Virus record (IMG/VR): IMGVR_UViG_3300044699_000195
Location: 1 to 38,760 of that record
DNA length: 38,760 nt
Strand: one strand, 5' to 3'
Origin: a virus
Shown: in pieces, positions 34,289-38,760 of the stretch
How positions within the stretch are numbered: the first letter of the stretch is position 1
How the letters are laid out: the number at the start of each line of letters is the position of its first letter
Notes under the pieces: model-generated
Databases searched by the model: none
The model's input: only the letters and a program-made list of their open reading frames with translations
Told to the model about the DNA's origin: nothing
Translations under genes and position numbers: made by a program

Positions 34289-34989
34289 GCAGACCACTTG
34301 CAACCTTGGGAGACGCATTGATGGCCAATTCAGAATGGAGGGCGCAACTTCGCGCCGCAGGACATACCGCGCAGACCGCCACATACTCAGAGGGCCCGGG
34401 AGAGCAAGCCGCCGAGCACCCCGCCCCGGCGCGTCGTCATACCAATAGCGCGCTCGAGCAAGCGCAGAACGAGAGCATCGCCGAGGAGCTCGGGCTTGCC
34501 TTGGATCCAGCGCCCTCGAGCTACCACGCCACCGCCCACCACGCTTGCGCGATCCACCGGAGACGCAACCGTCAGCACCCGCAACAGAAGAGAAGACTGA
34601 GATGGTCAAGGCAAAGAGAGCCAAGCTGGGTCCGAGCCCCCATGATGATGCATACAAGATTGCGGCCGTATCGCGCATGCTGCAACAGCAGCACGAGGCC
34701 ATGAAGAACGGCGAGAGCACGCGCGGCATTCTGGAAAGCCGCTGCTGAGGAGGCAGGCATATCGGCTCCGTCCTTCAAAGGGTGGATGGCGAAGTTCAGG
34801 AAGGAGGCGGGCGCGCTCAACAAAGGCAGCTCGACGCGCACCCTGGTGAGTCCGCCGAGCTCTCCACGCAGCGCCGCCGTCAGTGTCAGCAATGGCTTGC
34901 TTCCGCCGCTGCCCACCGTGACGCTTGCGGGCCTCGAAGAGTATGTGCGGGCGCTGGTCGCGCAAGAAGTGAAAGCGGCTATTCCGTAA
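34285..34989 (+). CDS. Early regulator with homeodomain-like HTH
   Basis: Starts MSRPLATLGDALMANSEWRA at ATG 34285, overlapping the previous stop. After a frame change near 34540 it reads PPETQPSAPATEEKTEMVKA, KRAKLGPSPHDDAYKIAAVS, RMLQQQHEAMKNGESTRGIL, then AAEEAGISAPSFKGWMAKFR (after a change near 34745) and ends VRALVAQEVKAAIP. 'AAEEAGISAPSFKGWMAKF' is a helix-turn-helix of the transposase/regulator type. ATG 34602 behind GAAGAGAAG could be a separate start. The HTH suggests gene control. Uncertain whether one or two genes. Confidence 0.5.
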
Positions 34990-35008
34990 GGCATTTGGAG
35001 GCGAGTGT

Positions 35009-35236
35009 ATGGACGACAAGGACGACAAAGCTTTTCGTAATCACCCAGGTGGCGTTAGAGGGGGAAACGGAACGAGCGCGAGCTGCGCGAGTGCATTCGC
35101 AAGGCAGCAAAGCTCCTTTCGAAGAGCGGCCACGTGGAGCGCGACACGCCGGAGTTCATCGATGCGGTCGACGCCTGCTCGATCTGCCCGCGGTGCACTC
35201 TGCGCTCGCACTCGAAGCGGCAGACAGGGGGAATGA
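35009..35236 (+). CDS. Small early protein with Cys pair
   Basis: ATG 35009 behind GGAGGCG gives MDDKDDKAFRNHPGGV. After a frame change near 35080 it continues ERELRECIRKAAKLLSKSGH, DTPEFIDAVDACSICPRCTL and RSHSKRQTGG to a stop at 35234-35236. CSICPRC could bind zinc or be a redox motif. It ends 8 bases before the third tRNA-like gene. Confidence 0.5.
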   Translation: MDDKDDKAFRNHPGGVRGGNGTSASCASAFARQQSSFRRAATWSATRRSSSMRSTPARSARGALCARTRSGRQGE

Positions 35237-35243
35237 TGCAACC

Positions 35244-35317
35244 GGGGCCATCGTCTAAGGGGAAGGACGCCAGGGCTTATCCCCACGGATACGCGGGTTC
35301 GAGTCCCGCTGGCTCCA
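35244..35317 (+). tRNA. tRNA-like gene 3, tRNA-Glu-like scaffold, expanded anticodon arm
   Basis: Acceptor GGGGCCA (35244-35250) pairs with TGGCTCC (35310-35316), discriminator A, no encoded CCA. D-arm GTCTAAGGGGAAGGAC and T-arm GCGGG TTCGAGT CCCGC match the usual tRNA-Glu scaffold closely. The anticodon segment is 19 nt, CCAGGGCTTATCCCCACGG. Outer C-G pairs and an inner GG/CC with two mismatches between leave a 7-nt loop CTTATCC with anticodon TAT. The anticodon arm is weak, so function as a decoding tRNA is uncertain. Confidence 0.65.
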
Positions 35318-35336
35318 CGCAAGGGAGGTTAGGCAA

Positions 35337-35794
35337 ATGAAAACGAAGATTGAAGCAGTGCGAACGATTGAACGAATCCCGGCAAGTCCCCGGCAGGGTG
35401 GGTGAGCGGCGAGCTGGCCAACCAGCATGGGCAGCGGAGACTCGGGAAAAGGTTTCAGCAGCGCAGCCCGCCGCACCGGAGCCGAGCGGGTTTGAGGCAT
35501 GGCCTGACGATGCGGTTGCGCTATGGCAGGATGCGAAGAATGAGTGTAGCGCGGCCCATCTGGCGAAGGAGTCCGCCGAAGCCCAGCTCGCGGCCGTGTG
35601 TATATTGCACGAGCAGGGCACTGAACGAGCGCGACGCTGCGCACCTGGCGCTAGAAACTGCCGAATCCCAGCTCGCGGCCGTGCGGGAGGTCGTGCGCAA
35701 GTACGAGTTTGGCTACGGCATCACTCCGCCCATGCTTGCGCTCAAGAAGGCCCTCACCCCCGCCCCGAGCCCCGGCGCTGTAGGTGGCAAGTGA
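35337..35794 (+). CDS. Coiled-coil early protein with internal duplication
   Basis: ATG 35337 behind GGGAGG. The joined protein is about 152 residues: MKTKIEAVRTIERIPASPRQ, then SAAQPAAPEPSGFEAWPDDA, and two similar helices, ECSAAHLAKESAEAQLAAV and RDAAHLALETAESQLAAVRE, an internal repeat. It ends PPMLALKKALTPAPSPGAVG and stop at 35794. Frame changes near 35400 and 35610. Repeated helical units suggest oligomerisation. Function unknown. Confidence 0.5.
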
Positions 35795-35822
35795 GCGCCA
35801 GGTGACCTGAAGGCGCGCTCAC
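35791..35822. terminator. Strong hairpin between convergent operons
   Basis: GTGAGCGC (35791-35798) pairs with GCGCTCAC (35815-35822), and inside it CAGGT/ACCTG pairs around one G. It covers the stop of the plus-strand gene and the end of the minus-strand gene, where a bidirectional terminator is expected. No T-run follows on either strand, so it may stop transcription less efficiently or act as an RNA element. Confidence 0.5.
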
Positions 35823-36166
35823 TTGAGCTCGAGCGCGCGATCCCCGTCCGGGTGTGGCGACCATTGCCGCTCGACACCACCTTGGGCACGTCGCGCGCTA
35901 GCCCCTTGGCAGCCAGGGCGGCTAGCATCCGGTGGGCGCCTCGGCTGCCCCATGCCCATGTGTCGGGCAAATCTCGGAGGCATTGGGGGCCCGCCCAAGG
36001 GCCCCTCTGTCAGGACGTGTAGGCCCTCGAGGAATGCCACTTGCCGGCGCGTAGGGGGCCTCTGGCTGGCATCAGGCTTGGGCAGGGGCGAACGGGCGCG
36101 CTCTTGTCCGCGCTTGCGCTTGCCAGCGCCTCCAGGGCCTTGCCCATGGCCATTCTTGCGGGCCAA
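35819..36166 (-). CDS. LexA-like winged-helix regulator 2
   Basis: Minus-strand gene, ATG 36166, MARKNGHGQGPGGAGKRKRG, a very basic N-terminus, then RPPTRRQVAFLEGLHVLTEG, PPMPPRFARHMGMG and, after a frame change near 35950, SRGAHRMLAALAAKGLARDV, PKVV, ending in HPDGDRALELK. The helix order, with A-x-x-G-x-x-S-x-x-x-x-R-x-L-x-x-L-x-x-KGL, resembles a LexA-type winged helix. It converges with the plus-strand operon that carries the other early regulator. DNA binding is likely, target unknown. Confidence 0.5.
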   Translation of the reverse strand: MARKNGHGQGPGGAGKRKRGQERARSPLPKPDASQRPPTRRQVAFLEGLHVLTEGPLGGPPMPPRFARHMGMGQPRRPPDASRPGCQGASARRAQGGVERQWSPHPDGDRALELK

Positions 36167-36171
36167 TGGCC

Positions 36172-36514
36172 TCAGGGTACTCCTCCCAGCGCGTCACAGC
36201 CGTCTCCAGAGTCAGCAGGGGCCACGGGGCGCGGGTGCTGGCGCGGGATGCGCCGGGGCGTGCGGTGCACGATAGGCGCCGGAGGTGGGGGCGTGTAAAC
36301 AAACGGCGGCACCGCGCGATCGTAGGCTGCCTGCACGGCCTTGTCGATGCTGTCCAGGGCGCCCATGACGCGCCCGATACCTACGATGTACAGCAAGAGC
36401 AAGAGCCCGGCGGTGAGCGCGAACTTGATGAAGGGGATGCAGGCCCATCACCAGGGGATAGCGAGCAGGCAGAGCAGCACGGCGCCCGAGTAGCAGGATG
36501 CCAAAGACAATCAC
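36172..36514 (-). CDS. Two-TM membrane protein with Pro-rich tail
   Basis: Minus strand; GTG 36514 behind GAGGAG is chosen as start. Reconstructed: IVFGILLLGAVLLCLLAIPW (first TM), then FIKFALTAGLLLLLYIVGIG (second TM), RVMGALDSIDKAVQAAYDRA and a Pro-rich end (PPFVYTPPPPAPIVH, RIPRQHPRPVAP). Frame changes near 36470 and 36440. Two hydrophobic segments and a cytosolic tail suit a small inner-membrane protein such as superinfection exclusion or a holin-like factor; role unproven. Confidence 0.5.
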
Positions 36515-36786
36515 GGTCTCCTCTTTTCTGGGCGTGCACTGGCACACCCTGCCGCGCCGTTCCCCGTGGAATGGCGCAGCCGGCGGGTCAGAGACCTTTG
36601 CATTCGTAGCCGGTGCATCCGGGGCATGGAACCCCAGGCCGCTCCTGCCCTGCGGCGCGCTCTCGCGCTGCCGCTCGCCGCGCATGAAGCCCTGCGGTCG
36701 CGGCACGCTGCACAAGCCGGGTGGTTGCACGCACAAGTGCTGGCGACCGCCTCTGCTTCGCTGCGAATAACGTTGGTGCTGTACAT
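36511..36786 (-). CDS. Cys-rich small early protein
   Basis: Minus strand; ATG 36786 behind AAGGAG, MYSTNVIRSEAEAVASTCAC, then NHPACAACRDRRASC and an Arg/Ala-rich end to 36511 (GTGA overlap with the next gene). The CxCNHPACAAC cluster may bind zinc. The Arg-rich end probably results from a frame change, so the true C-terminus is uncertain. Confidence 0.45.
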   Translation of the reverse strand: MYSTNVIRSEAEAVASTCACNHPACAACRDRRASCAASGSARARRRAGAAWGSMPRMHRLRMQRSLTRRLRHSTGNGAAGCASARPEKRRP

Positions 36787-36863
36787 GTCTGCTTTCTCCT
36801 TATCGGCGGCCGTGAAGGCACACCCTATAGCGCCCGTCCCGTGAGAGGCGCTGTGTGGGCGGG

Positions 36864-36998
36864 TCAGCGCGACAATTCCTCGCAGAGGGCCAGCACTTCA
36901 GCGCGCACATCGGCGGGGAGTGGTCGCACTAGCCCAGGGATGCAGGTCTGCTTAGTGGCCGTGACGCGAGCCGGGTCTAGGTAGGTGAGGTCAGCCAC
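36864..36998 (-). CDS. 44-residue peptide
   Basis: Minus-strand frame from GTG 36998, VADLTYLDPARVTATKQTCI, GLVRPLPADVRAEVLALCEE then LSR and stop. It lies just after the stop of the gene at 37001-37378 and reads as a plausible small helical protein. Unidentified. Confidence 0.45.
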   Translation of the reverse strand: MADLTYLDPARVTATKQTCIPGLVRPLPADVRAEVLALCEELSR

Positions 36999-37000
36999 GG

Positions 37001-37378
37001 TCAGCCCACCGTTACGAAAGCGAAATGGTCGCGAATGAATTGGCGAGGCTCCGGGTCCGCCTCATACACGGTCACAGTGAGGCCCCACCCGGAATCGAAC
37101 GGCGTGAGATACACCGGCACGCCGTTGCGCCGATTGAATCGCATGTGTCAATCTCGCGAGCCGCGTCAATGACCTCGCCCACGTGCTCCTGTAAGTAGGC
37201 AACGGTGCGGCGCATCGATGCGCACAAGCGGGCGCGATCGCGGCTAGGCGTGGGCGAGTAGTGCGACGATAGCGCTGTGCAGGGAGCAAGGCTGGCCCTT
37301 GCTATTGACCTCGGGAACGCCGTTGGCATCGCCGTAGGTCGAGTAGAATTCTTTGCTGAAAGATAGCCCGTACGACAT
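37001..37378 (-). CDS. Early minus-strand protein (about 125 aa), frame-disrupted
   Basis: ATG 37378 behind AGGAG. MSYGLSFSKEFYSTYGDANG, then PEVNSKGQPCSLHSAIVA, RLCASMRRTVAYLQEHVGEV, IDAAREIDTC and, after changes near 37265 and 37140, VPVYLTPFDSGWGLTVTVYE, ADPEPRQFIRDHFAFVTVG. The alternating helix and strand pattern looks like a real small globular protein. No family recognised. Confidence 0.55.
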
Positions 37379-37398
37379 TGTGTCTCCTTTGCTGGCCC

Positions 37399-37593
37399 TT
37401 ATCGGCCGAGTAGGCGCCGCAACCCGTGTTGCGAAGCCTGCTCGGAGATTAGCGGCGGACGCGCTGGACCGTTGCCCGGAGCGACGCGGCGGTACGCAAG
37501 CGTAGGGTCTGCTGCAAGCTCTTCTGCGCTGAACATCCCATCGTTGGGGCGCGGCTCATCCGTGACGATGAAGGAGCCGCTAAAGCCCATCAC
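37399..37593 (-). CDS. Small early protein (63-64 aa)
   Basis: Minus strand, GTG 37593 or ATG 37590, MGFSGSFIVTDEPRPNDGMF then SAEELAADPTLAYRRVAPGN and a basic end. It lies upstream of the gene at 37378. Intact and of plausible composition. Function unknown. Confidence 0.5.
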   Translation of the reverse strand: MMGFSGSFIVTDEPRPNDGMFSAEELAADPTLAYRRVAPGNGPARPPLISEQASQHGLRRLLGR

Positions 37594-37602
37594 GGTCCGA
37601 CA

Positions 37603-37697
37603 CTAGGACGGCTCGCGCCCGGTGTATTGGCCAGTGGAGCGGAGGAACTTGCCTGTCAGCTGGACACGGTTCGCCGATCGCAAATGGTTTCCGACAT
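37603..37697 (-). CDS. Very small peptide, frame-disrupted
   Basis: Minus strand, ATG 37697, MSETICDR, then (after a missing base) NRVQLTGKFLRSTGQYTGRE PS and a stop at 37603-37605. A coherent 31-residue peptide. Low confidence. Confidence 0.3.
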
Positions 37698-37809
37698 GTG
37701 AGTGCTCTTTTCTGGCCGCTTGGGTCGGCCTTGTTACGGGGTGACAGATTCAAGGTAACGACTTAGGTAAGCCACGTGCACGGTGGGTTGCGCGCGGCAA
37801 GCGCTTTTA

Positions 37810-37826
37810 CGTTCCACAGTGGAACG
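37810..37826. promoter_or_regulatory. Perfect 17-bp palindrome
   Basis: CGTTCCAC-A-GTGGAACG, 8-bp arms and one central base, in the noncoding stretch between the genes ending at 37951 and starting at 37697 on the minus strand. It is a candidate operator or protein binding site, 15 bases from the nested inverted repeats. Confidence 0.55.
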
Positions 37827-37840
37827 GTGCCACGGGCAGG

Positions 37841-37908
37841 GAGTGCTCGTTAGATTCGGGACGGCAGGTCACGTCCAAGCGGACCTGCCGCCCCTAGGGC
37901 GAGCACTC
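37841..37908. repeat. Nested inverted repeats, 68-nt structured element
   Basis: Outer arms GAGTGCTCG (37841-37849) and CGAGCACTC (37900-37908) and inner arms CGGCAGGTC (37862-37870) and GACCTGCCG (37882-37890) are both perfect 9-bp pairs. Internal loops are 12 and 9 nt, with an 11-nt apical loop. No T-run follows, so a plain terminator is unlikely. It lies in a 250-base gene-free stretch with the palindrome at 37810-37826. Confidence 0.6.
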
Positions 37909-37950
37909 ACGCTTACCGTGTGAAAGGGTAGGCTAGAGCGCCGCGGGTGT

Positions 37951-38368
37951 CTACTCGTCGCCCGCTTTGCAGTAGGGACAGGTGTCGTTGCATATGCCGT
38001 TAGCGTGGTCCTCCGCATAGGCGCTCTCGATTCGCTCGTTCGTGTGCGCGCAATACATGGCCGGGTCCTCCCAATTGACGTCACAACCCACGACGCGCCA
38101 CCCGTCGTTAGAGCCGTCGCGGATTGACCGGGCAATGCGTCCACAGTTGGCCATGCATGCGTCGTAGCTCAGCTCCGAGCTGTCGCTACAAAGCCAGAAC
38201 TTGGGGTAACAGCCGTCCGCATACTTACCCGTTCGCAAGGTTTGCAGAACCATTGCACGGTGCCAGGCGCGGCGTGGTTACCACGGTCCTTGACGTGTCG
38301 CCGCACGTCGTAAAGGTTCTTCGACCGCCCGTTGGGGCCGTGAAGCGTCGCGCAAACTGGTCAGTCAA
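37951..38368 (-). CDS. Early protein with CPYC motif, frame-disrupted N-terminus
   Basis: Minus strand; TTG 38368 behind AGGAGAGACAA gives MTDQFARRF (as TTG start), then HGPNGRSKNLYDVRRHVKDR and, after a change near 38265, VLQTLRTGKYADGCYPKFWL, CSDSSELSYDACMANCGRIA, DGWRVVGCDVNWEDPAMYCA and GICNDTCPYCKAGDE. The eight or more Cys residues and final CPYC could bind metal or be redox-active. The last 100 residues are intact. No family recognised. Confidence 0.5.
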
Positions 38369-38403
38369 TTGTCTCTCCTGGTTAGGGCGTGAGTGCCACA
38401 ATC

Positions 38404-38428
38404 GGAGCCCGGCCATTGCCAGGGCTCC
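38404..38428. repeat. Intercistronic hairpin
   Basis: GGAGCCCGGC (38404-38413) pairs with GCC-A-GGGCTCC (38418-38428): ten base pairs with one bulged A and a 4-nt loop, between the DUF932-like gene and the CPYC gene on the minus strand. No T-run follows, so it is an intercistronic element rather than a strong terminator. Confidence 0.45.
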
Positions 38429-38438
38429 TGTTGTGCGC

Positions 38439-38760
38439 TTACGCTGCGAGAGGGAGCTTTCGGCGTAGCGCACGGCCGTCTCGAGGGCGCGCTGGATCAG
38501 TCTCCGCCCGAGCCGAACCAATTGCGTTGACTCGCGCATCAGCAGAGCGCCCGCGCTCATGCGTCGCAAACTCGGTCAACGCATTAAAGCCGCCCCATAG
38601 TGGTGCCGGGCGTTGCCCCGCGTCCCTCATTGGCGAGGCCCGAACGATGGTATACCACGTTCCTCACCTTGATCGCGTTGTCGTTGCCTGCGCCCTCGTG
38701 CAAGGTCTCACGCACGTAGCGGACCAGGTTCGCGTCGGATAGGCGCTTGTTGGCCAGCAT
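38439..38760 (-). CDS. DUF932-like protein, C-terminal part, cut by window edge
   Basis: Minus-strand coding from the right edge: MLANKRLSDANLVRYVRETL, EGAGNDNAIKVRNVVYHRSG, then GRGATPGTTMG and (in the next frame) FNALTEFATHERGRSADARV and RLIQRALETAVRYAE, ending near 38439. 'G-x-GA-x-x-GT-x-W/M-x-A-x-N-A-[LV]-TE-[FY]-x-x-H' and the following helix match the C-terminal part of DUF932/phage-plasmid-like proteins. The start lies beyond the window. Function of the family is unknown. Confidence 0.5.

Overview
The window is most of the genome of a tailed, apparently temperate bacteriophage with high GC. The structural genes point to a short-tailed (podovirus-like) virion with a P22-like head-tail order: portal, scaffold-like protein, coat, gp4-like adaptor, gp10-like tail hub, ejection proteins, fibres. 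Lipobox lipoproteins and an amidase plus small membrane proteins suggest a high-GC Gram-negative host. A Pro/Glu-rich lipoprotein is reminiscent of Myxococcota, but that is only an impression. No terminase large subunit is visible and a DUF932-like gene is cut at the right edge, so the genome extends beyond the window.

Layout: (1) 1-24240, plus strand, the late virion genes. Between scaffold and coat lies an insert of a CxxC protein, two tRNA-like genes, a peptidyl-tRNA-hydrolase-like gene and a terminator. (2) 24233-26591, a minus-strand lipoprotein gene, then a lysis cassette (membrane/coiled-coil proteins, small lipoprotein, N-acetylmuramoyl-L-alanine amidase) and a PDDEXK-type nuclease. 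(3) 26575-30897, minus strand: RecT-like annealase, Pol I-type 5'-3' exonuclease, Dam-type methyltransferase, a replication initiator and small overlapping genes. (4) 30977-32942, minus strand: tyrosine integrase, with an attP-like tRNA-Arg 3' half inside its reading frame, and a translationally coupled excisionase-like HTH. (5) 33000-33600: divergent control region with dyads and a LexA-type DNA-binding-domain repressor. (6) 33588-35794, plus strand: early/regulatory genes and a third tRNA-like gene. (7) 35819-38760, minus strand: a second LexA-like winged helix, a 2-TM membrane protein, small unknown proteins and a partial DUF932-like protein. A strong hairpin separates the convergent operons near 35.8 kb.

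Many genes are broken by apparent single-base frameshifts, mostly of the missing-base type and often in short G or C runs. I annotate such genes as whole genes and state where frames change. The simplest explanation is uncorrected read/assembly error rather than biology. Genes at 6126-6791, 9060-11465, 11979-15760 and 28995-30897 are intact, so the frame damage is uneven.

The most unusual points are: all three tRNA-like genes have a 19-nt instead of 17-nt anticodon-arm segment and two sit beside a peptidyl-tRNA hydrolase homologue; attP lies within the integrase reading frame so integration should replace about 86 C-terminal residues; a 5'-3' exonuclease reads into a RecT-like annealase as a probable single-chain recombination module; and a nested inverted-repeat element lies near 37.85 kb.
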